Assembly (NCBI RefSeq): GCF_030269515.1
Contig: NZ_BSTM01000001.1
Location: 186,001 to 250,000, forward strand
Direction: 5' to 3'
Source of the DNA: Actinomadura sp. NBRC 104412
Lineage (GTDB): Bacteria; Actinomycetota; Actinomycetes; Streptosporangiales; Streptosporangiaceae
Length of the DNA stretch: 64,000 nucleotides
Below the pieces are notes generated by a model. It saw nothing but the letters and a program-made list of their open reading frames with translations, did no database searches and was not told the DNA's origin. Numbering within the stretch: position 1 is the stretch's first letter; every line of letters starts with the position of its first letter. Made by a program: the position numbers and the translations under genes. Positions 31,395 through 38,938 of this stretch are shown one piece after another.

Positions 31395-33008
31395 ATGCCG
31401 AACCTGGTCAGAGCCCTTCGCATCGGCGCCGGCTGCGCCGTCCTCGGCGTGGCGGCGGTGTACCTCACGCGGGTCGTCTCCGGACCGGCGCTGTCGGATG
31501 CGGCCCGCGCGGTCGCCGCCGACCCCGCCGGCCTGTCGATCGGGCTGGCCTGCTACGCCGCCGCGTTCGCCCTGCGCGCCGCTTTATGGACGCGCGTCCT
31601 CCCTGGATTGCCGAACGGTCACTCCTGGGCGGCGCTGCACGTCTCCCTGCTCGGCAACCACGTGCTGCCGCTGCGGCTCGGCGAGGCGCTCAGGGTGACC
31701 AGCGTGACCCGCCGCACGGGACGGGAGACCGCCCCGGTCGTCGCGTCCACGGTCTTCCTGCGCGCCGCCGACCTGCTCGCCGTGCTGGCCCTCGCCGCCG
31801 CGGCCGCCCCCGGGCTGGTGCTGACGCTGACCGGCGCCTGGATCTGGCCCGCCGGGCTGCTGCTCGTCGCGGTCACGGCGGCCGGTTTCGCCTGGCTGAG
31901 GCGCACGCGGAGCACAGGGACCGATGCGCCCATCGCTCCCGCGCTGCTCGCCCTGCCGGTCGCGGCGGCGGCGTGGGCGCTGGAGTCCGCGGTGCTGTTC
32001 CAGCTCGCGGACGCGGCCGGAGTGCCGCTGACACCGTACGAGGCGGTCGCGGTCACCGCCGTCACCATCGCCGCGCAGACGGTCGCGATCACACCGGGCG
32101 GCATCGGGTCGTACGAGGCGGCGGCCACGGCGGCGCTCACCGCGCTCGGCACCCCGGCGGGCCCCGCCTTCGCGCTGGCCCTGCTGACCCACGCGGTGAA
32201 GACCGCCTACGCGCTGGTGACCGGCGCGGTCGCGCTGTGGGTCCCCGCTCCGTCCTACTTCGGGCGGCTGCGGCTCCCCCGCGTCCTGCCGCCCCGCCCG
32301 GAGCCGCGGCCGGTGGACGGCGGGGCGCCCGTCGTCGTCTTCATCCCCGCCTTCAACGAGGAGGAGTCGGTCGGCCAGGTCGTCGCCAGGCTGCCCGCCA
32401 CCGTGGACGGGCGGGACGTGGTCACCATCGTGGTGAACGACGGCTCCACCGACGCGACCGCCGAACGCGCCGCACGGGCCGGCGCACGCGTCGTCCACCA
32501 GCCCCGCAACCTGGGGCTCGGCGCGGCGGTGCGCCGGGGCCTGGCCGAGGCCGTCGCGCTCGGACCGGCCGCCGTGGTCTACCTCGACGCGGACGGCGAG
32601 TACTTCCCCGAGGACATCGCGACCGTGGTCGAGCCCGTGCTCAAGGGCGCCGCCGACTACGTCGTCGGCTCGCGCTTCACCGGGGACATCCGGCGGATGC
32701 TGCCGCACCGCCGCCTGGGCAACCTCGTCCTGACCCGCTGGGTGCGGTGGCTCACCCGGCGCCGCGACCTCACCGACGGGCAGAGCGGCTACCGCGCGTT
32801 CTCCCCCGCCGCGGCCGCCACGGCCGAGGTGATCCACGACTACAACTACGCGCAGGTCCTCACCCTCGACCTCCTCGCCAAGGGCTACCGCTACCAGGAG
32901 GTGCCGATCCGCTACACCTTCCGCGAGACCGGCACCTCCTTCATCAAGCTCGGCCGTTACCTCCGCAAGGTCGTCCCGGCCGTGCACCGGGAGCTGAACA
33001 CGCCCTGA
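31395..33008 (+). CDS. flippase-like membrane domain fused to GT2 polyprenyl-phosphate glycosyltransferase
   Basis: A 537-residue fusion. Residues 1-285 are an LPG-synthase-TM/UPF0104-type membrane domain with about eight helices and the ITPGGIGSYEAA motif (232-243). Residues 312-537 are a GT2 domain of DPM1 type: FIPAFNEEES (316-325), VNDGSTD (347-353), DADGEY (398-403, the metal-binding DxD) and DGQSGYRAFS (461-470). The order is flippase then transferase, in one chain. It likely makes and flips a lipid-linked sugar. GGAGGGG precedes the ATG. It is divergent from the epimerase operon across the iron box. Confidence 0.87.
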   Translation: MPNLVRALRIGAGCAVLGVAAVYLTRVVSGPALSDAARAVAADPAGLSIGLACYAAAFALRAALWTRVLPGLPNGHSWAALHVSLLGNHVLPLRLGEALRVTSVTRRTGRETAPVVASTVFLRAADLLAVLALAAAAAPGLVLTLTGAWIWPAGLLLVAVTAAGFAWLRRTRSTGTDAPIAPALLALPVAAAAWALESAVLFQLADAAGVPLTPYEAVAVTAVTIAAQTVAITPGGIGSYEAAATAALTALGTPAGPAFALALLTHAVKTAYALVTGAVALWVPAPSYFGRLRLPRVLPPRPEPRPVDGGAPVVVFIPAFNEEESVGQVVARLPATVDGRDVVTIVVNDGSTDATAERAARAGARVVHQPRNLGLGAAVRRGLAEAVALGPAAVVYLDADGEYFPEDIATVVEPVLKGAADYVVGSRFTGDIRRMLPHRRLGNLVLTRWVRWLTRRRDLTDGQSGYRAFSPAAAATAEVIHDYNYAQVLTLDLLAKGYRYQEVPIRYTFRETGTSFIKLGRYLRKVVPAVHRELNTP

Positions 33009-33068
33009 CCGTCCCGTCGTTCCCCCCGGAAACGACCCGTCACGGACATCTCATTGACAGCCGGGACA

Positions 33069-33084
33069 TGAGGCGAAAGCCTCA
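33069..33084. terminator. short hairpin with GAAA tetraloop
   Basis: TGAGGC-GAAA-GCCTCA, a perfect 6 bp stem with a GNRA loop, 61 bp after the flippase-GT2 stop and 37 bp before the formamidase start. It may end the upstream transcript or act in the leader of the downstream gene. A perfect TTGACA at 33054-33059 precedes it but has no matching -10 at normal spacing. Confidence 0.4.
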
Positions 33085-33120
33085 CGATCATCTCTATGCC
33101 AAGGTGAGGAGAGTGGCGGG

Positions 33121-34239
33121 ATGGCCGTTCACGAGATCCGCATCGACCCGGCCAAGACCCTGACGGACGAGCCCGGCACGGGCCACAACCGGTGGCACCC
33201 CGGCATCCCGCCGGTGGTGCGCTGCGCGCCGGGCGACGAGGTCGTCATGGAGACGCGGGACGCGTTCGACGGGCAGATCGGACCCTCCAGCACCGCGGAG
33301 GCGGTGGCCTCGGCCAGCCTGGACGTGGTGCACCCGCTGACCGGCCCGGTGTACGTCGAGGGCGCCCAGCCCGGCGACCTGCTCGAAGTGGAGATCCTTG
33401 AGATCGTGCCGGACACGTTCGGGTTCACCGTGCAGGCACCGGGGTTCGGGTTCCTGCGGGACGAGTTCCCCGACCCCTTCATCGTCCACTGGGACATCGC
33501 CGACGGCTGGGCGACCTCGGCCGACCTGCCCGGCGTCCGCATCCCCGGAGCCCCGTTCATGGGAACGATCGGACTGTCGCCGGGGCACGACGCGCTGCGC
33601 CGGATCACCGAACGGGAGCAGGCGTCCCTGGACGCCGGCGGCTTCGTGCTCCCGCCGTCGGCCGCGGGCGCGGTGCCGTCCGACCCGGAGATCGCGGCCA
33701 CGGCGCTGCGCACCGTCCCGCCCCGGGAGCAGGGCGGCAACGTGGACATCAAGCAGCTCACCGCGGGGACCCGGCTGTTCCTCCCGGTCGACACCCCCGG
33801 CGGCCTGTTCAGCGCCGGCGACGCGCACTTCGCGCAGGGTGACAGCGAGACGTGCGGCACGGCCATCGAGATGAGGTCGACGCTGCGGGTGCGGTTCACC
33901 GTGCACGAGGGGGAGGCGCGGGAGAAGGGCATCACCGACCCCAGGTTCTCGCGCACGGACTACTGGGTGGCGCCGGAGTTCGCGGCGCCGCGCCGGTTCT
34001 TCGCCACCACCGGCATGTCCGTCGCCAGGGACGGCGGCGGGGTCGTCGCCGAGGACCTGACGCTGGCCGCCCGCAACGCCCTGCTGAACATGATCGACCA
34101 TCTCGGCGAGCGGGGGTGGAGCCGCCAGCAGGCGTACGCCCTGTGCAGCGTCGCCGTCGACCTCAAGATCAGCCAGCTTGTGGACGTGCCGAGCTTCCTG
34201 GTTTCGGCGTTCCTGCCGCTGGACATCTTCACCGACTGA
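33121..34239 (+). CDS. acetamidase/formamidase family protein
   Basis: A 372-residue FmdA/AmdA-family amidohydrolase expected to release ammonia from short amides. Landmarks are LTGPVYVEGAQPGDLLEVEI near residue 75-93, GNVDIKQLTAGTRLFLPV and GGLFSAGDAHFAQGDSE, where metal-binding His and Asp residues lie. Length is normal. AGGAGAG sits 10 bp before the ATG. It stands alone between the glycosylation locus and a VOC gene; substrate is not inferable. Confidence 0.86.
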   Translation: MAVHEIRIDPAKTLTDEPGTGHNRWHPGIPPVVRCAPGDEVVMETRDAFDGQIGPSSTAEAVASASLDVVHPLTGPVYVEGAQPGDLLEVEILEIVPDTFGFTVQAPGFGFLRDEFPDPFIVHWDIADGWATSADLPGVRIPGAPFMGTIGLSPGHDALRRITEREQASLDAGGFVLPPSAAGAVPSDPEIAATALRTVPPREQGGNVDIKQLTAGTRLFLPVDTPGGLFSAGDAHFAQGDSETCGTAIEMRSTLRVRFTVHEGEAREKGITDPRFSRTDYWVAPEFAAPRRFFATTGMSVARDGGGVVAEDLTLAARNALLNMIDHLGERGWSRQQAYALCSVAVDLKISQLVDVPSFLVSAFLPLDIFTD

Positions 34240-34301
34240 CCGTCTCCCTACTGACCGTGTTCACCTGACCGCATTCGACCGCCCTGTTGTGCGAGGACGC
34301 C

Positions 34302-34715
34302 GTGACGAGCAGGCTCACCGAGATCGTCGTCGACTGCCGCGACCCCGGCGCGCTGGCGGCGTTCTGGGCCGCCGTCCTGGACTACCACGTGGTGCGCGCC
34401 GACGACGGCCAGGTCGAGATCGCGCCTTGGCGGCGCGAACCCTCCGACCTGGCCGAGCGGCTGCGGCGGGCGCCGGGTGCCCCGGCGCTGGTGTTCGTGG
34501 CCGTCCCCGAGGGCAAGGCGGTCAAGAACCGCCTGCATCTGGACGTCCGTCCGCTGGACGGCGACCTGGAGGCGGAGGTGGACAGGCTGATCGGCCTGGG
34601 TGCGAGCAGGGTGGACATCGGTCAGGGTGAGCGGCCGTGGACGGTGCTCGCCGACCCGGAGGGCAACGAGTTCTGCGTCCTGGGCTCTCTGGAATGGCTC
34701 GCCACCCAGGCATGA
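34302..34715 (+). CDS. VOC-superfamily (glyoxalase-like) protein
   Basis: A 137-residue protein starting TSRLTEIVVDCRDPGALAAFW, the typical strand-helix opening of actinobacterial Glyoxalase_6 proteins. It ends with PWTVLADPEGNEFCVL. Two beta-alpha-beta modules are visible. I chose GTG 34302 because GAGG lies 7 bp upstream; TTG 34287 is the alternative. Such proteins are dioxygenase, isomerase or drug-binding relatives, and no specific activity can be assigned. Confidence 0.78.
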   Translation: MTSRLTEIVVDCRDPGALAAFWAAVLDYHVVRADDGQVEIAPWRREPSDLAERLRRAPGAPALVFVAVPEGKAVKNRLHLDVRPLDGDLEAEVDRLIGLGASRVDIGQGERPWTVLADPEGNEFCVLGSLEWLATQA

Positions 34716-34750
34716 GGAAGGTCTTCTCGTCCGCGGCCGGGCGCGCCCGT

Positions 34751-34870
34751 TCAGTGAGGGAAATCCACGCAGGTAGGCGTCCGAAGACCGCGCGCCGCGG
34801 CATCGTCGCGGGCGCACGCGAGATGGTACGCGCGGAGCACGCGCCGCCAGAGCCGGGCTGCGAAAGACAT
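34751..34870 (-). CDS. possible 39-residue basic protein
   Basis: A short open frame (MSFAARLWRRVLRAYHLA at the N-terminus) in the gap between the VOC gene and the acetate-type transporter. It is preceded by ATGGAGGGGTC, a strong ribosome-site match 2-4 bp before ATG 34870. The sequence is amphipathic and basic with two Cys residues. I recognise no family. It may be a real small protein or chance, since high-GC DNA holds many short open frames. Confidence 0.35.
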   Translation of the reverse strand: MSFAARLWRRVLRAYHLACARDDAAARGLRTPTCVDFPH

Positions 34871-34947
34871 GACCCCTCCATCCTGCGTGACGCTGTGAGC
34901 GAAATCCCAGCGTACGACAGGATGGAGAGGTCTTGACCAGGACCCTC

Positions 34948-34983
34948 GGCCGGTCGGCCCACCGGCCGGCCCGCCGACCGGCC
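34948..34983. terminator. GC-rich stem-loop after the acetate-type transporter
   Basis: GGCCGGTCGGC (34948-34958) pairs perfectly with GCCGACCGGCC (34973-34983), an 11 bp stem around a 14-base loop that itself contains the palindrome CCGGCCGG. It begins at the transporter stop codon on the minus strand and is the likely terminator. Confidence 0.6.
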
Positions 34984-35765
34984 TACTGGCCGACCCGGAC
35001 GCCCGGCTCGCCGTAGCGGTACTCGAGCGGCCGGCTGGCCCTGCGGCCCGGGACGTTGGCCGCCTGGCGGTACTTGCCGAGCGGCAGGATCGTCCGGCCG
35101 TAGGTCTCCTCCAGCATCATGGACGCCGCCACGTAGACGGCGAGACCGGCCGCGATCACGAAGAGCCAGCCGCCGGTGCGCAGCGGCCAGGTGGACCCCG
35201 TCCAGAAGCCCGCCGCGGTGAACCCGGCCCCCGCCGCGAGCACCAGCAGCAAGGCGGCCTGCGCCAGGTTCCGGCCGAGCGCGGCCAGGGCGCCCAGCGC
35301 CGTGATCACGCACAGCGGGATGAACCAGAACGCGAACGCCGTGTTGGTCACGCCGATCGACGGCGCCACCACCAGCGGGAACGAGCCGATCGCGATCAGC
35401 AGGAACAGCAGGCCCCAGGCCAGCCAGAACGCGCCCCACATGCCGTGGATGGCGGTGGCCAGCCCGTCCCGGGCCCGGTAGGACCACATGCCCGCCAGGA
35501 ACTGCGCCAGACCGCCGAAGGTCAGCGCGAACGGGAACAGGACCAGCGGCGTGGCGGCACCTCCGTACCAGCCCGCCTGCCAGGCGCCCACCATCATGGT
35601 GGCGCCGGCGAAGCCGAACAGCCCGAGAATCGACGGAGCCGCGACCGGCTGGAGGAACACGCGGGTGCGCCCCTCCCAGGCGGCGTGGTCGTCGGTGAAC
35701 GTCCCGGGTGCCGGGTGTTGCCCGACCGTCCCGCCCCTTTCCGTGTGCTCTCTAGGTTCGCTCAT
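34983..35765 (-). CDS. acetate uptake transporter family protein (GPR1/FUN34/YaaH, SatP-like)
   Basis: A 260-residue membrane protein with six helices. After a 45-residue soluble N-terminus, the first helix opens PVAAPSILGLFGFAGATMM, a variant of the family NPAPLGL motif; TPLVLFPFALTFGGLAQFLAGMW and AFAFWFIPLCVITALGAL follow. The family imports acetate or succinate or exports ammonium. The N-terminal motif is not canonical, so the substrate may differ. GGGGGG precedes ATG 35765. Confidence 0.82.
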   Translation of the reverse strand: MSEPREHTERGGTVGQHPAPGTFTDDHAAWEGRTRVFLQPVAAPSILGLFGFAGATMMVGAWQAGWYGGAATPLVLFPFALTFGGLAQFLAGMWSYRARDGLATAIHGMWGAFWLAWGLLFLLIAIGSFPLVVAPSIGVTNTAFAFWFIPLCVITALGALAALGRNLAQAALLLVLAAGAGFTAAGFWTGSTWPLRTGGWLFVIAAGLAVYVAASMMLEETYGRTILPLGKYRQAANVPGRRASRPLEYRYGEPGVRVGQ

Positions 35766-35780
35766 GGGTTCCCCCCGAGT

Positions 35781-35795
35781 GATAGAGCGGCTATC
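35781..35795. promoter_or_regulatory. inverted repeat upstream of the acetate-type transporter
   Basis: GATAG-AGCGG-CTATC, a perfect 5 bp inverted repeat 16 bp upstream of the transporter start, inside the 128 bp gap that should hold its promoter. It could be an operator; no family can be assigned. Confidence 0.25.
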
Positions 35796-35893
35796 TGCAT
35801 CCACCTATCCGGACGAAGCACACCTAAACTGGATCTTCATGATCGAAACGCCCCTGACCAGGGACGGCTCACTCAGGGAAACGCTCCGATCGC

Positions 35894-37030
35894 CTACGGG
35901 CGCTGGGTTTCGGGCTTGACGAGGAAGGCGTACCGCTTCGCCAGAGGGCCGAAGAATTCCTCCGCGATCACCCTGACGGGCACCCGGCCGGGAAGGGCGC
36001 GCGTCCCGGCGGCGCGCTCCTCCCGTCGCCTGCGGAGGGTACCCGCGAAGAGCAGGCCGATCGGGACCGGGGCCCAGTGCGTCACGGCACGGAAGATCAG
36101 GACGCCCGACAGCGCGAGCGCGGTCTGCGTGCCGGTGAGGGCGAGCAGGCCGACCAGCGCCGCCTCCGTGGAGCCGAGCCCGCCGGGACCGGGGACGAGG
36201 CCGCCCGCGGCGGCGGCGAGCATGTAGATGGCGACCAGCGTGCCGACCTCGCCGGGCGTTGCCGCGCCGGGGACCGCCAGCATGCTGATCGCGAAGGCCA
36301 GGCCCATGACCAGGGTGGTGGCGGCGGAGGCGGCCGTCATGACCAGCAGGTCACGCGGCCTGCGCAGGATCTGCGCGCAGGCGGCCAGGGTGTCCCGCAG
36401 CCGGTCGCGCAGCAGCAGGAACGCCACGCAGGCGGCCACGGCCGCGACGGCCGCGACGATGATCAGCGGGACCGCGAGCCCGGCGAGGTACCGGCCCAGC
36501 TCCGGCAGCAGGGCCCCGCCGCCGGTCGCCAGCGCGACCGGGATGACGACCGCGAACAGCAGCAGGTCGGAGATCGCGCCGAAGACCTGGAGCAGCCCCG
36601 CCAGGGCCACCGCCCGCGACGGCGAGGTCCCGCCACCGGCGAGATAGCGCGCGTTGACCGCGACGGTGCCGAGGCCACCGCCGGTGACCCGGTTCGCCGT
36701 CGCCGCGGTGAACTGGGCCATCGTCGCGTGCAGCAGCGGCAGCCGCCGCCCGGCCGCGCCGCTCAGCGCCACCGCGGAGAACCAGAAGTGGGCGACCACC
36801 AGGGCCACCAGGACGGGGAGGACGACCCAGTGCGCCTCACCGACCGCGCGCAGGGCGCCCGACACCGTCGCGGCCGCCTCGCCACGGGACAGCGCAAGAG
36901 CCGAGCCCGCGAGCAGCGCGGCGCCGCCCAGGACCAGCGCGAGCGAACGCATCGGCGGCACGCGCCGCGGCCCGCGGCGCCGGACCGCGGGCCGGGCCGC
37001 GTTCCTGGCCGGGACGGTGTGCACGGACAT
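35894..37030 (-). CDS. lysylphosphatidylglycerol-synthase-TM/YbhN-family membrane protein
   Basis: A 378-residue protein with about eight helices after a basic N-terminus. Family landmarks are ATANRVTGGGLGTVAVNARYL and GGLVPGPGGLGSTEAALVGLLAL (the PGGxGxxE motif). It has no synthase domain, so it is a flippase-like UPF0104 protein rather than a lysyltransferase. GGAGGTT precedes ATG 37030. It is the second protein of this family in the window; the other is fused to a GT2 domain at 31395. Confidence 0.83.
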   Translation of the reverse strand: MSVHTVPARNAARPAVRRRGPRRVPPMRSLALVLGGAALLAGSALALSRGEAAATVSGALRAVGEAHWVVLPVLVALVVAHFWFSAVALSGAAGRRLPLLHATMAQFTAATANRVTGGGLGTVAVNARYLAGGGTSPSRAVALAGLLQVFGAISDLLLFAVVIPVALATGGGALLPELGRYLAGLAVPLIIVAAVAAVAACVAFLLLRDRLRDTLAACAQILRRPRDLLVMTAASAATTLVMGLAFAISMLAVPGAATPGEVGTLVAIYMLAAAAGGLVPGPGGLGSTEAALVGLLALTGTQTALALSGVLIFRAVTHWAPVPIGLLFAGTLRRRREERAAGTRALPGRVPVRVIAEEFFGPLAKRYAFLVKPETQRP

Positions 37031-37190
37031 CGGGAACCTCCGCTGAGACCGGTAGGCGGACCCCGAACCCTCTCGTTCCGCCTGATCCCAGCCAACCGCG
37101 CGGCGGCCCGAAGATCATTGGTGATATCTCACCGATCCATGGTGGGGTCAGCACCACCCGGCCCGTGGCGCCTACCCGAGAGGCCCCACG

Positions 37191-37604
37191 TCAGCGCGCG
37201 GGCTTCACCGTGACGACGCCGCGATGCGCGTCGACGGTGACGAGATCGCCCGTCCTGATGACCTCCACGGGGTCCTCGTCCAGCTCGGACACCGTCGGGA
37301 CCCGGGTGACCACCGCACCCAGCGCCGACTTGGCGGACAGGGTGGTGATCACCATCGCCAGCGGGGCCGTGCCGAGCAGCCGGGTGCTCTGGAAGAAGCC
37401 CGACCAGCCCGAGGAGCCCTTGGCGCCGGGGAAGACCAGGACCTTCCCGGTGAAGCAGACCCCGGACAGCTCGTGCCTGCGCTCGATGATCGTGCCCGTC
37501 GCGGGGTCGATGCCGCCCCAGCCGGAGATGGTCTCGCGCGTGACCAGGGCCTCGCCCTCGGCGTACCCGGGGACGATGCCGCGGCCTCGGATCTCGATGG
37601 TCAT
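37191..37604 (-). CDS. aconitase X small (swivel) subunit, DUF126
   Basis: A 137-residue protein matching the DUF126 swivelling domain of aconitase X: RGRGIVPGYAEGEALVTRETISGWGG at the N-terminus and GKVLVFPGAKGSSGWSG in the middle. It pairs with the large subunit whose stop overlaps its ATG (ATGA). Split large and small subunits are the form called AcnX type II. Bacterial AcnX proteins studied so far include cis-3-hydroxy-L-proline dehydratase; the substrate here is open. Confidence 0.9.
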   Translation of the reverse strand: MTIEIRGRGIVPGYAEGEALVTRETISGWGGIDPATGTIIERRHELSGVCFTGKVLVFPGAKGSSGWSGFFQSTRLLGTAPLAMVITTLSAKSALGAVVTRVPTVSELDEDPVEVIRTGDLVTVDAHRGVVTVKPAR

Positions 37605-38881
37605 CGCAGGTCTCCTCGCCAGGTTCCGGTGACGGCGGCGTCCACGCATTCCTCCAGGGTTCCGAACCACGCCTCGATGCCCAGGATCGCGGGCAGGTAG
37701 TGCGCCTGCTTGGCCGAGTCGGTGGCGAACACGCGGGTGCCCTCGGGCGCCACCCTGGACATCGCCGGGCAGGAGTCGGTCAGCACCCGGCCGCCCGCGC
37801 GCTGGATGGTCTCGGTGTAGCCGCTGCGGTCGGCCATGGCGCGCAGCGCCCGCGGAGCCATGATCCACAACTCGGTGCCCGGGCTGAGCCTCCGCCCGTC
37901 GAGCGCGCGCGCCGTCCTGGCGATCTGGTCGAGGGACGCGTGCGGGCAGCCGAGCAGGACGAAGTCGACGTCCGTGGACCGGCCCTGGTCGTTCAGCCGC
38001 TCGTAGATCCCGCGGCGCTCGCGCTCCCCGTACACGACCTTCTCGGGCAGCGCCCGCCCGCCGAAGGCGGCCTCCACGGTCGGCGCCTCCGGGGTGATGC
38101 CGGGGATGTGGTACAGCTCCACGCCCCCCGACGAGGCCGCCGCCGCGCCGAAGTGCTTGAGGTCGGTCAGGTCGGGACGGTGCAGGTCGCCGATCACGAC
38201 CGGGCGGTTCTCCTGGACGACCTCACCCACGAAATAGCCGAACATCCCCCAGTCGAGGAACCCGTCGACGGGCACGGCCGCCTCGATCAGGTGGGTGCCG
38301 TGGCGGTTCTCCTCATGGTGGTTGCCCCAGCAGGGGATCTTGCCCGTCAGGCTCGCCGCGCCCGTGGACGCCGTGCCCTCGCAGTTGGTCCTGGCGCCCA
38401 GGACGGAGTTGGCGTACACGACCGCCGACGACTCCATCCAGGCGCAGTGCTCGCCGCGCACCGGCAGGTTCCCCACCTGGTACGGCGTGCACGTGGCGAG
38501 GATGTTGACCCCGTGCGCGCCGTAGAAGGACTCGGCGTCCCCTTGGAGCGCGACCATGTTCTCCGGGTACGGCACCACCCCGAGCGCGTCCTCGCCGAAT
38601 CCGTGCTGAAGCTGGCACGTCGGCACCCGCATGTGCGGGATCTCCAGATCGTCGTCGCTGTCCAGGTTGATCACGGCGAACGCCTTGTTCCAGCCGCCCT
38701 CGCGCACCAGCCTGGCCTTCACCGGGGACGGCTGGGTCATCGTCCCCGCGACGTTGCGGATGTCGCACAGCCCGTCGGCGCCCAGCGCCTCCCCGTACCG
38801 GACGAGCAGATCCATCGCGGCGGCCACCGCCGGTCCCTCGGCTCCGTCCAGCATCGCCTTCTCGTCGTCCGCCAGCCGCAC
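37601..38881 (-). CDS. aconitase X catalytic (large) subunit, DUF521
   Basis: A 426-residue dehydratase-type protein. It opens RLADDEKAMLDGAEGPAVAAAMDLL and contains NILATCTPYQVGNLPVRGEHCAW, ESSAVVYANSVLGARTNCEG and LLGCPHASLDQI; these cysteines are in the places expected for the Fe-S or metal site of AcnX. GTG 38881 has GGAGAGG upstream. It lies downstream of a flavoprotein and an IlvD-type dehydratase in one operon, suggesting successive dehydrations of a polyhydroxy or hydroxyamino acid. No proline racemase or pyrroline reductase is nearby, so hydroxyproline is not specifically supported. Confidence 0.9.
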   Translation of the reverse strand: MRLADDEKAMLDGAEGPAVAAAMDLLVRYGEALGADGLCDIRNVAGTMTQPSPVKARLVREGGWNKAFAVINLDSDDDLEIPHMRVPTCQLQHGFGEDALGVVPYPENMVALQGDAESFYGAHGVNILATCTPYQVGNLPVRGEHCAWMESSAVVYANSVLGARTNCEGTASTGAASLTGKIPCWGNHHEENRHGTHLIEAAVPVDGFLDWGMFGYFVGEVVQENRPVVIGDLHRPDLTDLKHFGAAAASSGGVELYHIPGITPEAPTVEAAFGGRALPEKVVYGERERRGIYERLNDQGRSTDVDFVLLGCPHASLDQIARTARALDGRRLSPGTELWIMAPRALRAMADRSGYTETIQRAGGRVLTDSCPAMSRVAPEGTRVFATDSAKQAHYLPAILGIEAWFGTLEECVDAAVTGTWRGDLR

Positions 38882-38938
38882 CGGCCCTCTCCCCTCCCTT
38901 GTTCGCGTACAGGTCGCCTACACGTCGCCTACAGGTGC

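Noticed and set aside
35894..37030. Lysylphosphatidylglycerol synthase
   Set aside because: Only the membrane domain is present; the soluble lysyltransferase domain is missing.
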